Shown here: in pieces, positions 21,103 through 33,711 of the stretch
Numbering within the stretch: position 1 is the stretch's first letter
Layout: each line of letters begins with the position of its first letter
Assembly (NCBI GenBank): GCA_020543525.1
Contig: JAHYIO010000003.1
Span: forward strand, 2,232,001-2,296,000
DNA length: 64,000 nt
DNA from: Coriolopsis trogii
Lineage: Eukaryota > Basidiomycota > Agaricomycetes > Polyporales > Polyporaceae
Reading direction: 5' to 3'
The notes under the pieces: generated by a model
The model's input: the letters and a program-made list of their open reading frames with translations, nothing else
Database searches by the model: none
Told to the model about the DNA's origin: nothing
Translations under genes and position numbers: made by a program

Positions 21103-23094
21103 ATGACATCCAGGCTAGGCTTGCCACTCCTCCGAGTCGCTAACACGACGAGACTCTCGGCTGCGCGACTTTCAAGAGCGAGCTTCTCTACTACAGCGCG
21201 AACTCTCGAGTCGGTCAAGGGGAAGGGAACAGGACCACCACCGTCATACGGTCCCGTCGGCGTAGCGAGAGCACTAGAGGCGTCCTCGTCAGAGCGTGCG
21301 TCTCCCCTGCAGATATCCATACATCCTTCGGCGTCACCACTAACGTCTCCACCCACCCCTGCCACTCCAGCCGCAAAGCCCACGCTCTTCGCGCATGAGT
21401 TCTCCCTCGCCGACCGCGTCGCGCTCGTCTCGGGCGGGAACCGCGGGCTCGGGCTCGAGATGGCCCTCGCGCTCGTCGAGGCGCGCGCGCGCGCCGTGTA
21501 CTGCGTCGACATGCCCCAGCAGCCCGGCGAGGAGTGGACGAAGGTGCGGGCGTACGCGGCGCGCATGGAGGGGCTCCCGAGCGCGGGCCGGCTCGAGTAC
21601 GTCAGCGGCGACGTGCGCGACCAGGAGCGGATGTGGAAGATTGGCGAAATAGTGGGGGATCGGGAGGGGAGGCTCGACGTGTGTGTTGCTGCGGCGGGGA
21701 TCCTGAGGAGCCATACGGATTGCTTGGAGTACCCCGCGAAGCAGTTCCAGGAGGTTAGTGTGTTCAGTCACAGTGTCACTGCAGGCGGCCGCGCGATGGT
21801 GAAACGTTATGCGTATGCGTCGCGGGACGTGGGTCTCGGGAGGGGTGGAGAAGCGACGTGATGTGTTCCGATGAGCTGAGACTGCTTCCCGCCATCCGAG
21901 ACCATCTCGCGTATGTGCATGGAACCGCATGCTGCGCACTCTTAGTACTGGGACTTTTGCGTGCCTCCGGGTCGGAACCCGCCCGCGGTTCATGCCTGGG
22001 ACAGACCATGGTGGTCGCCACCGGAGGCGTGACCTACGACACGACGTGATCACTGACGTTCTCTATATTGATCTGCAGGTCATGGACGTGAACACAAATG
22101 GAGTGCTGTTCACCGCGCAGGCGGCAGGCCGCCAAATGGATCGTTTCGGGAACGGCGGGAGCATTATTCTCGTCGCGAGCATGAGCGGCAGCATCACGAA
22201 CAAGGTACGTTCCTTTCTCTTTCTGCATACAATCAGGCTCCAGCTGGCCGCCTCCCTGGACGCGCCGCCGCAGACGGACCGCGTCCTCGTACGTATGCAC
22301 ATGTGAGGTCTGCGCGGTCTGCGCCGGCACTGGCAGTGACACTGGGCCAGCTGGCCCGAGCTGCGCACGAGAGGTTCCGGTCTGACCGACTCGAACGCTG
22401 ACGCTAAAAACGCATACATTTCTCCTTACCGGAACGCGTACGCGACCGTTACAGGACCACGCGTGGGTGTCATACAACACGTCCAAGTCCGCCGTGTTGC
22501 AGATGGCGCGCAGCATGGCTTGCGAGCTTGGCCCGAAGCGCATCAGGGTGAACACGCTCAGCCCGGGCCATATTTACACCACGTACGTCACAGGCGCAGT
22601 CCTTTTTTCCTTTCTCCTATCTTCTCAGTCCCGGCTACCGATCGTCTGGGGGGTCTTGAGGGCGGGTGTATCCCGATCTTCTACTCTACCAGCCAGGGAT
22701 GTGGGTGCGGTGTTCGCCCCAACTCCTTGGGTTGGGGACGAGCGCGTCCGCCGTCCGGTATGTTCGAAGGATACCGAGACGCGCGTGTTCCATCTGCTCT
22801 CAGACGCTATACATGTGACGGAGGAACTAACAGAGCGATTTGTCTAGCATGACCGCAGCCTACCTTGACACGCAGCCACATCTGCTGGACAAGTGGGCGA
22901 GCCTGAACCCGCTCGGGAGGATCGGGCGGCCGGACGAGCTGCGCGGGGTTGTGACCTGGCTCGCGAGCGACGCGAGTACGTTCTGCACGGGAAGCGAGTG
23001 CGTGTCCTTCTTTTCGCGTTGGTGTGTCGGTGCGAATGGGGCTGACGATGCCTTCTGCAGCATTCTTGTGAGCGGCGGTCATCATGCATGGTGA
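21103..23094 (+). CDS. Short-chain dehydrogenase/reductase with probable mitochondrial presequence
   Basis: Classical NAD(P)-dependent SDR, closest in style to polyol/sorbose-type reductases (mannitol, arabinitol or xylulose). Five exons: 21103-21753, 22079-22204, 22455-22582, 22848-22997, 23061-23094; 362 residues. The first ~100 residues are rich in Arg, Ser and Ala and look like a mitochondrial presequence plus linker. The Rossmann motif is SGGNRGLGLEMA and the NAG-equivalent is AAAGIL. The catalytic Ser lies in ILVASMSGS, Tyr/Lys in SYNTSKSAV, then RIRVNTLSPGHIYT and the typical C-terminus SGGHHAW. Introns 1-3 are 325, 250 and 265 bp, several times longer than elsewhere in the window. The substrate cannot be assigned. 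Confidence 0.88.
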
Positions 23095-24608
23095 TAAAGT
23101 GGCATGCGGGTCGGCATCTTTGTGCGCTGACGGTGACAAGTGGCACCGGCCATCCATCAAGTGTGTGAGAGATGTGAGGGGGGTTCTGTTGGGTCTGATG
23201 GATGAACGTCGACACGAGCGCTGTTGACGGTAAGAAGGCGGGAGAGGTGTCTGTATCTTGGGCGTGTTGTGGGTATCAGAGGTATTTCCTGCCGCTGCTG
23301 GGACATGACCATCCATGGAAAATATGAGAGATTGTAACGAGGATTTTGCTGTACTGTATCTGAGTACGTTGAGCGAACGTTGATGCGAGGTCTGTTGGCT
23401 GCAATTTTTGCGCGTTGTGTGGACATTTGCTGTCCTATGTGGCCTGTTGGATGGGCGTCGAGTAGCGCGGCTGTGAACGTTAGCCGCCTGTCGCATGACC
23501 TTCCGCTGAGAGAGTGAGAGAGATAAACAGGAAGCATTTGTCGGAGCTAATGGACGAACACCGACGTGAGCGCCGTTGGCTGTGTGTATAATGTGTATGC
23601 GGCTGGCTGTACATCCTATAGGACAGGCGTTATCGATGCCACCACCGTGAACGTCGACCGCGAGACAAAGGGAGGTTGTGGACATCTGACATTGGTCGGT
23701 GGACCGAAACGGCCCGCTCAACAGGGAACACGTCTCGAAAGGTCGCCAGGAAAAGTCCCGGATTCCATGTGGGCGTATGCCTGAACGTAGACGGCCAGCG
23801 AGGTATTCTGGCGAGCAACATGGGAAGGGGGGCGGGGACCTCGGAGAGGGAGGTCGTTCGCGGAGTGAGGAGTCATATATAGCCTCGAGACGGCACACAC
23901 AGCGTAGGGATGGGGAGAAAGAGGCGGCCTGAGGATAAGCTAGTGTGAGGGTGGTAGGTATATGGATGGCGATGTGTGACGTCCGGTGAGAACGACGGAC
24001 TTGGAACTTACTGGAGGGGCGCTTGGCCAACGGGGCCGGGCGATACGCCGTCGTCGCGCCGAGAAGGGACCGACCAGGGATAGAACAGGTGCGCGCACGA
24101 AGGTGAACACGCTGCTGACGATAATAGTACGCGAGCAGACAGGCACAGGGAGAGCGCAGGCACGACTACGACAGGCGACGCAGCCGTGGACGACGAACAC
24201 GACGGCAAGGGCAGCAGGCGCGAGGCGGACTGGGCTGGGCTGAGCTGCGAGCTGGCTGCGTGGAGGCGGGCGGCGTCAGCGGGAGACAGCCGCCTGACAT
24301 CGCGCGACGGTGCCGCAGCTGCGTGACGGCGGGTGACACGCGTGACGGAGCGGGGGAAAGGCGGGGGAGCGTGACAGGGCGTGATTGGGATCTGAGATGG
24401 GAATGCGCAGCTGGAGCGACTGCGGAGTGCGCAGGCGTCCCAACTTTGCAATTGGCTGAGGGCAGATCCCATTAGCATTCCTCCCTCACTGCGCATCGCA
24501 GCACCCTCCTCGTCCTCTTCCTTCCTCCCTTCTCTCCTCTCCTCACCACCATCCTCTTCTTCCTTATTTTCGAGCGTCCTCGCGCTCCCTAATAGCCCTC
24601 TTCCCCCA
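23095..24608. other. Intergenic region with diverged short repeats
   Basis: About 1.5 kb between two plus-strand genes. A ~34 nt sequence near 23196-23230 recurs near 23547-23580, with all differences being transitions. The last ~130 bp are a strong pyrimidine-rich tract leading into the SMG6 start. A long antisense open frame crosses the left part but looks non-coding (many His, Arg, Ser, no motif). Confidence 0.5.
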
Positions 24609-27600
24609 ATGCAAGACCCATCCCACTCCAAAATCGCCACACAATCGAGGAAAGGGAAGGAGAGAGAGCCCACACAGCTTGATCTAGCAGACAAGATCAT
24701 TGCGCTCAGACGCAAACAAGCGTACGTTCTCCCTCCCTCATTCCCCGCGAGAGCCCACTCATCTGTGGCTGGTACACACAGTACAGCCGCACCCCGCGAG
24801 CGGCCCGACCGGCCTTCGCAGCCTTCGTCCTCTTCACCGAGACCATCCGCCGCACGGCCATCCTCGCCACGCAAGCTGCATGCACCTCCAATCCCACATC
24901 CAAACATCGTCGTGTCCGAAGCATCCCCATCCCAGATGGAGGCTGACCCGGACGACTTCTCCCGTCGTCTCAAGATCTCCCCCAATTCCCCACGGACTGC
25001 GCATGCGCGACCTGCTGCGAATGGCAGCCCAGGAAAGCTCTATAACCCCAACACCGACCCCATCCGCAGACCCATGATCACTTCCGAACCCGACGCGATG
25101 TCTGACGGTGCGTCAAGCTCTCATTCTCCCCGCGCGGTGCCAGCCCGAATCCTCCAGTCTGCAAACCCCCCTCGCGGCGTCTCCGACTCCCATCGACAGC
25201 TCTTCGATCCACGAAAACATGATGCAGTCGTATTTTCTTCGCAACAGAGCCGTCACCACGGTTCGAATGGTGCGCTCAGCAACACTCCAAATACCGCACG
25301 ACCGACGCCTACGCCCAAGTCTTCCGGCGATTGGGTCTCCGCGTCCTCCACTTCTTCCGCATCATATGCGCACTCTTCTATCTCCTCCAATTTTACCTTG
25401 TCGTCTGCCACCGACTCCTCCTCGGCGTCGTCCGCTCTTTTCGATTCTTCAAATCCCGCGGGCCGGAGGTCCGAGGACAGCACCTCAAGCGCGAACGCGT
25501 TCTCGCGCAAACTCAAGGAGGTCTATCGCACCATCAGCGGCTTAGAGAGCAGGCTGCTCGGGAGCGATCATCGTGAACGCACCGACGACGGGGAACGTGT
25601 TGCGCAGCGGGTGGGCGTCTTGATCAAAGGACGGCCAAGTAGTGGAGGGATCAAGGATGCCGCTTCTGAGGAAGGCGAGTCGGATCGGTGGCGGAAACTG
25701 GTCTCTCAGCACCAACAGTACGTACTTCATTGGCTATCGTTTCTCCGACGTCATACTAACTTGTCCATTAGTCTTGCAGAAAGCATACGTGAGATGCTCG
25801 CACTCACGTTAGCGCCAACCGTGCCCGCATCCCTCAAGAACATCCCCCAGAAGTATAATCTTATTATCAGGCTATGGTCTCATGCATTCTACCACCTCCT
25901 TGAATCGCTCCGTCACGCTGCGCGGCCACCAACGAGCTCACAGGTCGCATTGGAATACCTGCAGGTGAGTTGCTCTCTCCGGACGTCGAGCTATGGTATT
26001 CTAATATTACGCAGCAATTCTTGAACTACGCCTATGTCTTCTACGGCGGCCTGATTGAGGAGCGCAACTTTACGCAATACCGCGGTGCATTCCTGGAAGC
26101 TCTAGGCGACCTCTCGCGGTATTGGATGGCCGTCAGTGCTTTGATCGAAGGGACGCATACTATAGGAAACACCCTTACCACCTCTGCGGTAGCGAAGAAC
26201 AACCTCCTCGCTTCGCATACCCCTCGCCCATCTTCACCCAACCCACCGGCAACAGACCTCCCTTCGAATGCGGTCTCGCCCACTCCTGCACGAATTGACG
26301 ACAGCCCGCAGTCATCAGAAGCAGAGATGCCGTTAGGAGTGGATGCTGTGGTAGCGGGTGCGGCAGGTCTCAACTTGCACAACATTCCCTCGGTCGGGCA
26401 GGAGGCCGCGCGTCTCATGGAGCTCGATCCGGACAAGGAAAGATGGCGACAGGTCGCGAAGGACTGGTTCGCGCGCGGGCTTGCCATTACGCCAAACAAT
26501 GGCAAGCTGCAGCACCACCTCGGGCTTCTGTGCCGTGACAAGGACGGTACGGATGAGGAGCTCCGCGGCGTGTACCATTTCGTAAAGAGGTGCGCACAAG
26601 GGCCAGCTCACAATTAGTGCCAATACTGACGTGTGGCATGCAGTATGGTCGCACTCCACCCCTTCTCGACCGCCCGGGAGTCTGTGCTTGCGATGTGGTC
26701 GCCCGCTGCCCAAGCGCGCCGTCAAGTACCTGAAGCGCGTCTCACGGAGCTGTTCGTTTGCCTGCACGGCATGTTGTTCACGAACATTCAGCTCGACGAC
26801 TTCAAGCGCGTCCTGGATCGCTTCCAGGAAAAGCTCCAGATTGGAGGTAAGCCTCGCGGACGAACCACGTATAGATATCGCAAGCTCACACACCCTCATA
26901 GATGGCGAGCAGGTTGAGGAGCGCGAGTGGATCATGATGGCGCTGATCAATATCGGCTCCCTCCTCGAGTACGGACGCCCCACCGCGGTGCTGCGACGCG
27001 TCGCTGGTATCGAGACGCGTAGTCTAGGCGGCCCCAACCTCAGCCCCACACTTCCTACAGGTGCGACGGCCGGGAAGATCAAGGTCTTGATGGCGAAGCG
27101 TCTCGACGGCGACAACTACAAGATGGAAGTGGACGACGAAAACGTCGACGCTGACAAGATGGCCACGTCTCCTGCAGGCGAGACAGCTGACGCTGCTTCT
27201 CCCGTCGCGCAAGAGCCCGAGCTGCCCGCGATGCTCCAGTTCGCGATGCAGCTCACGTTCACAATGCTCTCGCACACGCTCCGGCACCCGTTCCGCCGCC
27301 CGAGCGAGTACGCGACGCCGTCGCTCAACCCGTACAACACCATCCTGCTCACCTTCCTCGCGACTGTGCTCCGCGAGCCGACGGCGCGGTCTGCGCTGGA
27401 GCGGTCCGTACCCTGGGAGGAGCTCGCGACGTTCCTGTCTAACATCCCCCGCCGAGACATCCTCCGCGAACACCAGAAGGCGAGCGCCGAGAGCGGGCTG
27501 ATGCTTACGAGCGGATGCAAGCCTCTCCCTGAAGACTGGTGCGTGCGCGGGATGGGCTGGGGAGGCAAGAAGGTGTTCGAGCGCGGGTTCTGGAACAATG

Positions 27601-28836
27601 ACAAGGACGCGGCTGGGGAGGAGCGGAACATCGAGGTCGAGGTGCTCGACCGCGTGGAGGTGCCTGACCAGGGAATGGACGGCCTCATTGAGGACGAGGG
27701 GGACGACCGGGAGACGGGCAAGGACCAGTCGCCCGAGAAGCGGCGGTGGGTGCGGCTCACGCGTGCGGGGCTGCGGATCGCACGCGACATACACGGGTTC
27801 AAGTTCTCGGCGTCGTCGCTGCAGGACGGGCGGCCGTGCTGGCGGGTGGAGGGCGCGTTGGCGGAGAAAGTCGCGCGGTGGAAGGAGGAGGAGAGGGCGG
27901 AGCGGGAGGCGGAGGAGCAGCGGGCGAGGGGGACGAGGTGGGACGAGGACTCGATGGACGTGGATGATGCGGAGAGCATGCACGCGGACGATGACTCGAG
28001 TGAAGACGCTGAGGACGAGGACGGCGACTCCGAGGAGATCCGGAGACTGAAGGTAAGCATCCGATCGTTGACTGAGGTTTTCCGTCCGTCGCTGACCGCT
28101 CGGGTTTTCTCCACAGGCGCGGAGGCGTTACTTGCAGACGCTGCTCGAGTCTGAGCAGCGCTCGCCCGCACCGACTCGTCGTCGACCTCGGGGCTCTTCC
28201 GTCCGCAAGGCAGAGGCCACCCGGCGGTCGTCCTCGATCGTGCCCGGGTACACCGTGCTCGTCGTGGACACCAACATTCTGCTGTCGTCGCTGTCCGAGT
28301 TTGCCGCGCTCGTGGAGTCATCGCGCTGGACGGTCGTTGTCCCGCTCCCGGTCATCATGGAGCTTGACAGCCAGTCGAGTAACATGTCGCCCTTGGGAGA
28401 GGCAGCGGCAGCGGCGTTGCAGTACATCACGTCCCATGTTCGCTCGCACTCTACGTCGTTGAAGGTCCAGACCTCCCGCGGCAACTATCTCAGCAACCTG
28501 AACGTGCGGACGGAGCAGGTCGACTTTTCGAGCAGCACGTGGGAGCGCAACATGGACGACCTCATTCTGCGCGCCGCACTGTGGCAAGACGAGCACTGGG
28601 TCGACCGGTCTGCGTTGCTCAAGGGCGAGGACAACTCGGGCAAGGATCTCAGCGGAGCTGCAAAGGTCGTCTTGCTCAGCTTCGACCGCATGCGTGAGTT
28701 CTTTCTGCCGAATGTAGTTGTTAGAATACCGAGCTGACGGCATGTGTGCTTGACAGTGCGTCTGAAGGCTCGCTCGAGGGAGCTGAGCGCGGCCAGCGAG
28801 CAAGATCTGGCGGCGATCCTCGCTTCGGGGACATAA
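24609..28836 (+). CDS. SMG6/EST1-like nonsense-mediated decay factor with PIN domain
   Basis: SMG6-type proteins are recruited to UPF1 and cut nonsense-containing mRNA; EST1 relatives also act at telomeres. Eight exons: 24609-24721, 24782-25717, 25772-25964, 26015-26589, 26644-26846, 26902-28052, 28117-28693, 28757-28836; 1,275 residues. The order is a disordered Ser/Pro-rich N-terminus (~330 residues) and the EST1/14-3-3-like TPR region (YAYVFYGGLIEERNFTQYRG; GKLQHHLGLLCRDKDGTDEE; YHFVKSMVALHPFSTARESV). A DUF-type helical part and an acidic stretch follow. The C-terminal PIN domain contains VLVVDTNILLSSLSEF, PLPVIMELDSQS, NMDDLILRAAL and VVLLSFDRMLRLKARSREL. The three Asp positions expected for PIN catalysis appear kept, so it is probably an active endonuclease. 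Intron 24722-24781 is 60 bp and in frame, so it could be retained. Confidence 0.9.
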
Positions 28837-31800
28837 CCGATAGTCAGGGCCAACGTGCCCCGTCGCTCTAGCCGCTCGATATTCTCCCGGCGGCGAGTGT
28901 ACATTCCATGCAAGACCCTCAGCCTTCAATGGAACTCCCTCTTCCATCCCTTCCTCCCGTCGTCCTGACGGCGCTAGGGGAACAGCACGCCCTTCCGCGT
29001 GCCACGAGCCTGGTCTTCCCGCTCAGAAGGGAAAGCCCGCCCGAAATCATCGCGGGTACGACGGCCTTGCCCGTGGACATTGCATTTCAGGGATCACTGC
29101 AGGTGCCTGTTGCGTCGGTATGACGCCGAGTGCATACGGAGATCCCCTAGCTCCCTCGCCGTGTTTCATGTCCCGCTCCCCCTCTCGTACCTACACACAT
29201 GGATATTTATTGACACATCTGGTTTCCGTTGCATTAGTCTCACGTACTCTCTTTGCATGTTTTGTCCCACACACCGTACACACACACACCGTCCGTCGTC
29301 CGTAGTATCATACCCCTCACGCTCTCTTGGCACCCCGTTCTCCTGTCTGTTGTCTCTCGTCCCTCTTGCAGCGCGTGTTGTCCGAATCTACCGTTAAACT
29401 GTCGTTTTGTATCAGCATATCCACTAGTCTTATTTGAATCGAAACTTGTCTTGGCGGTTCCCCATGTATCTGAAGTCTGGACGCGCTGTGGTGTTTCCTA
29501 GGCGGACGTTAGGCGAACCCGTTGATGTGGGGAAACCATACGTCAAGGATGAATGGACGGTATGTCAAGGGCGGGGACCGACCTTCCGGGTTTGCGAGCA
29601 GGGCTGTGGTCGATATCATCTACTCTATTGGTACTACTTTCTTTCTTTAAGCGGCATGCTGTGTCAGCGCTTCGTCACCCAACCTCGGCTTGCCTTGTGC
29701 CGTCTTGCAAGTTGTCACAGTGCCACTGCCGCCAGCTGTAGACCGTGTGGGTTTCGAGTCCTCGTCATCGTTGACTTGTAAGCCAAGGTGTGTATAAGCA
29801 GTTGTGAGTGCTACTCGATCCCTACCTGGCGGCGTACAATGGTGACAGTACATTGACACTTACGCCCCCCCAAACTCAGAGTCGGACCCGACTGAACGGG
29901 AGTTTCAACCGGTTCACAGCCAGCTCTCGTCTTTCCGCCATACAGCGGATCGAATCGAGCCATCGTGACCATTCCCTCTAGCCAGCTTCAGTGACTGCGA
30001 CTGCGCCCGGAGCGGGGTGGTCGAGTGGGTTGTGCGGCTTGGAAGATTTGAACCGCACCGACATCAAGAAGTCTGACACAACCTATGCGCCTCTGGCGGT
30101 CAGAGAGGCACACATGGGTGGCATATGGGTGAGTAAACAGGAGATTGACTGCGTTGTGTGGAGTATAGGAGTACTGCGGGGGAGGGCTAACGTTACTGCA
30201 GTATCGTCAGGTTGACGGTTGAGTCATGCTGTCGAACCGCTCACCTGATGGCGGCCCTACGGCCTGGCCTAGGCACCACTCCTGAGGTCCGGTCAAAGCT
30301 AATAGTGGGCCAGTGAAGAACGGCCCGGGTGAAGAACGAAGATGTGTCGCGGTGGATAAGCAAGTCGGTTGCTGCTGCTGGACGATAGCGAAGACGGCGC
30401 CGACTGTCGCGCCACATATGTTCGGGTTTCTAGGAACTCCGTAGTCAACATAGTTTGGCAATAGGCGACGGTTCGTATCTCACATATGCGCGTATGGAGT
30501 GCTACTTCAAATACTCAATTGCTACCGGAGTTGCCAGATTGCTTTCATGGTCGACTGTCTTCCTAGACTCGGAGCAAGCACGGCTGTCGCAATCTGCTAC
30601 TAGCCTCGGCCGTAGGTGTGGCTGAATAGCATCCTGTGCATCAAGCAGCCGCGATTTGCTTGGGCGTGAGTGTCTCATAGCCGACTAGAGGAGTAGTTGC
30701 AGATATCGACGCTCACGCTAAGCGGCAATCTGCAGACGCGAAACGAGGGGCCTGCGTCCCGGCGCCGGATGGCATAACAAATATCGTGCGAATGTCCGCT
30801 CGGTGGAATACCAACCTTCCGCTATCTTGACAGACGAACCGGCGCCGTACGAGACGCCCTGTGCGTGCTCTGTGGCTTCTAGCGGCGGTTCCAGAGCTGG
30901 AGTGGCTCACAATCTGTGTGCAGCCGAACGTATGTCCCGTCCGCGTTGGACGAAAGTACTCTCCGACGCTGGGCTAGCTGTCAAGGTTCGCCAATTATGC
31001 ATCCGGATCGGATCGGTCATCCAGAGCGCGGCGTGCTAGGAGCGCGTCAGTACGGAATTGTCGCTGGCTGTTTGCAAACATGCTTCACTGCGCGCGGACA
31101 GGCGTCCTACCGTGGGCAGAGTATGTCTTTCTATGTCTGTTCTGCATGCGCTGCGTCAACTAACTCGAGTCGTTCTGCTTATCGCAGGGTCGCATTGGCC
31201 GTATCTCGGTTCAAGCTGCATGTAGAGGACGAGATCCGTGTGAGTTCCCGGGGCGAGAATGACCATCTACAGAAAGTTACGAGTATTCAGGGTCTTTGCT
31301 CCATGCTTAGGCGTTGTCCTGGTGTTGCGATTGCCTTGCAAGGTGCATGCTCATTCTTCTCACATCTGTTCGCTGCAAGCTTTTCATCGCCCCAGTCGTT
31401 TCAGTTGGCACATCAGGGTTCAATGTCCACATATGGGGCTATCATTCTCATAGAAACCGACGACAGAGAATACCGATACGAAGTTATCTCTCCATTCGTG
31501 TCGGTCCTTTCGGACAAGATCAGCTGCTTCTCTATCGAACGGCGAGAGCGGGATGGCGATCCTAGCCCCCTCAGGCGTATCGCTAGGGTGCGCCTCGGGT
31601 AGTGGTGAGTTATTCTTATTTCGATACATTGTGTACCAAATGCATGGCGATGACCATCTGGCACTCAGGGCTGCATCGTGTATATTCCTGAAATCAACGA
31701 GCATCTGCCTTCCTTCAGGTTGCGCTTTCCGGGCTTTGCATTCTTCCTAGACGTTCCACGCCCCGTCTCTTGATGGCAGTACGTTGGCCGCCTGCAAATC

Positions 31801-32440
31801 GCGAACTCTTGCAAGCGACTGCCTGGAAGGCTGTGCATTTGGCGTGGGGCGTGGGGCGTCGGTGTACGTGAGGCTCGACGAGGTTGAGGGGCTTGGCTCT
31901 GCAAACGTCTTTGTAGTGGTGCAGGAACGCCGTTTCAGCTGTTCCGGCGCGCAAATTCTGCTCCGGAGTTTGCAGAATCCACCGAGAAATAGGCTTATGA
32001 GACACCCGAACCGGGCACACAATTTAGTGATCAATCCGGCAAGGTCGGAAGACATGGTGCCGTATATGGCAGTCCGATCTCTGCGCATGCCGTGTTGCAT
32101 TCCATGCTGGGGTTACCACCGGTGTGGCTTTTGACGGTTAGACTGATCGCGTCTAACCCCCAGCCACGCACGGCGTCTGGTCTGTGCAGATTCAGTTCTT
32201 CAGACTCAATTCTTCTCTGGCAGCGGTTAGGAACACGGCGGACTCTGTGGAGAACGGGCGGTTCGACCTGGCGCTTCGATAGAATTCAGGGACTTCCCTC
32301 TATGCTGGGATCCTCACTGGCAGGACTGCAGCGCCGTCCACTCTATAAGAACGGTGAGGCAGATGGCGGTTCGATGCCAACCCCTCCTCTCACATACTCT
32401 CGCCCTGGTCCAACATCCGTCATCTCCATCTCCCACCAGG
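28837..32440. other. Gene-poor 3.6 kb stretch
   Basis: No gene could be modelled. A CA-rich run lies at ~29279-29292. Some stretches look protein-like (plus 31424-31602, and 31671-31770 ending in a stop), but the frames do not join at the available splice sites. It could hold a decayed gene, a long non-coding transcript, or just spacer. Confidence 0.4.
32344..32349 (+). promoter_or_regulatory. TATA box of the microprotein gene
   Basis: TATAAG lies 92 bp upstream of the ATG at 32441, with a C/T-rich leader (CTCCTCTCACATACTCTCGC region) between them. Confidence 0.45.
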
Positions 32441-32688
32441 ATGCGTTCCCTGAAACTGTACGAGCACCCCGAACTCAAGGCAGAGGACGAGGACGTCTCT
32501 CTCCTTACCACAATATGCTTCGTCCTCGCGCTCGTTGTGGTCGCCGCGATATTCATCTTGAGCCTGTCGTGCCTGTTACTTTGGGATGACTGCAAAACAT
32601 GTGAGTACCTGTGATCGCGCGTTGTGTGTTCTCTCATTGATCACCAGTCCAGCGTATCCCATCTATTCTGGCCGGCCGCCAATCCTAA
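32441..32688 (+). CDS. Small single-pass membrane microprotein
   Basis: No family recognised. Two exons (32441-32600, 32648-32688), joined by a canonical 47 bp intron (GTGAGT...CCAG), encode 66 residues. The layout is a short charged N-terminus (MRSLKLYEHPELKAEDEDVS), one strong membrane helix rich in Val/Leu/Ile (ICFVLALVVVAAIFILSLSC) and a short basic tail (FQRIPSILAGRQS). There is no cleavable signal peptide. The acidic N-terminus and basic C-terminus would favour a defined topology with the tail in the cytosol. The upstream TATA-like box and pyrimidine-rich leader support a real gene. Many short fungal membrane proteins (respiratory, ER or SNARE-associated) look like this, so function is open. 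Confidence 0.55.
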
Positions 32689-33711
32689 CTGTACAAGAGC
32701 TCCTCCAAAGTCGCTTCTGATCCCTTCCGATTGACATATTCTGTTGTATAAGGCAAGCATTCTTGCGGGCCCTGACGCGTATGCTGAGAAGCTGACGTGT
32801 GCCGCAGTACTGTCAAGAGACCAGCCTCATAATCGAACATTGTATTCCTAGCCTTGGCTCCTCCTCGACACACGAGTCTGCTTCGTCCCATCCCCTAAAA
32901 CCTGTTGTTCATGTGTACGACCCCTGGAGTAGAGCCCACCATACACTGTAGACTTGCATCATAGTAGACCTCCACTTACTTACTCCCACCAGTAACTCAC
33001 CACGCACTCTATCTTATTAAAGACTAAGCTATGTCATTCCTGTCAACCACATCCGCACGCCCGTTCGCGTCCGAGGCTAGCATCTATTCAGATCCGATTG
33101 AGTTCGGAAACAGTCCATGATGGTGGTTCTCCGCGGTCCTCTGCGCTTTCGGCGACGCGCTCGACGTAGGTCCGACGTAGTCCTCCTTGTTAGGACCAAT
33201 CTGACGCGCAGCGCGCCGAAGTATATGACGCCTTGCGCGGCACATTCTCGAGGGACGTACTCAATAAGATCGACGTCTTCCAAGGGTCGTGCTCAGGCTC
33301 ATTCCAAGGTTCAAATGCGTGCTCGTGCGCTGGACCGAATTGCCCATGGCGGGCGGGCGAGCGATACAAACATGTTCGCGACATATTCGCATCTGCTCGG
33401 AGGAGTAGGTTGACAGGATAGGGCATTTGCAATGTCCGTGGATGGCACTCGGCTCTGAGCGAGCGTATATCTGTACATATACGTGCCGTAACACATACAC
33501 CCATGCGTACGCACAGTCCCACTAAATCACTGACAACACAGTTTACCGGTGCAAAGACCTTTTCGGAGAGAGAGGGACAGGCGAGCCGCACACGAAGGTT
33601 CAGACGCCAATTGTCCCTCCGACGCCCCCAACTAAGGCTCAGTAATCACCCAGGCCCCAAGCCCAGCACCGTTCAGCACCCCGGCCCTCAGCGATCCGCC
33701 GCGCACCACTC
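32689..33711. other. Intergenic region between microprotein and DOMON-b561 gene
   Basis: About 1 kb between the convergent 3' ends of the microprotein gene and the DOMON-b561 gene. No supported coding or structural feature. Confidence 0.5.

Noticed and set aside
22807..24030. Antisense open frame of about 400 codons across the SDR 3' end and the following spacer
   Set aside because: It begins with TTG and not ATG, has no motif, is rich in His/Arg/Ser, and overlaps well-supported SDR exons on the other strand. Probably chance openness in GC-rich DNA.
29660..29790. Possible tRNA T-loop (GTTTCGAGTCC)
   Set aside because: No matching acceptor stem, D-arm or anticodon arm nearby.
31747..32055. 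Minus-strand 102-residue frame starting MSSDLAGLITKLCARFG
   Set aside because: No homology that I recognise, no promoter or intron support. Could be real but is not supportable from sequence alone.
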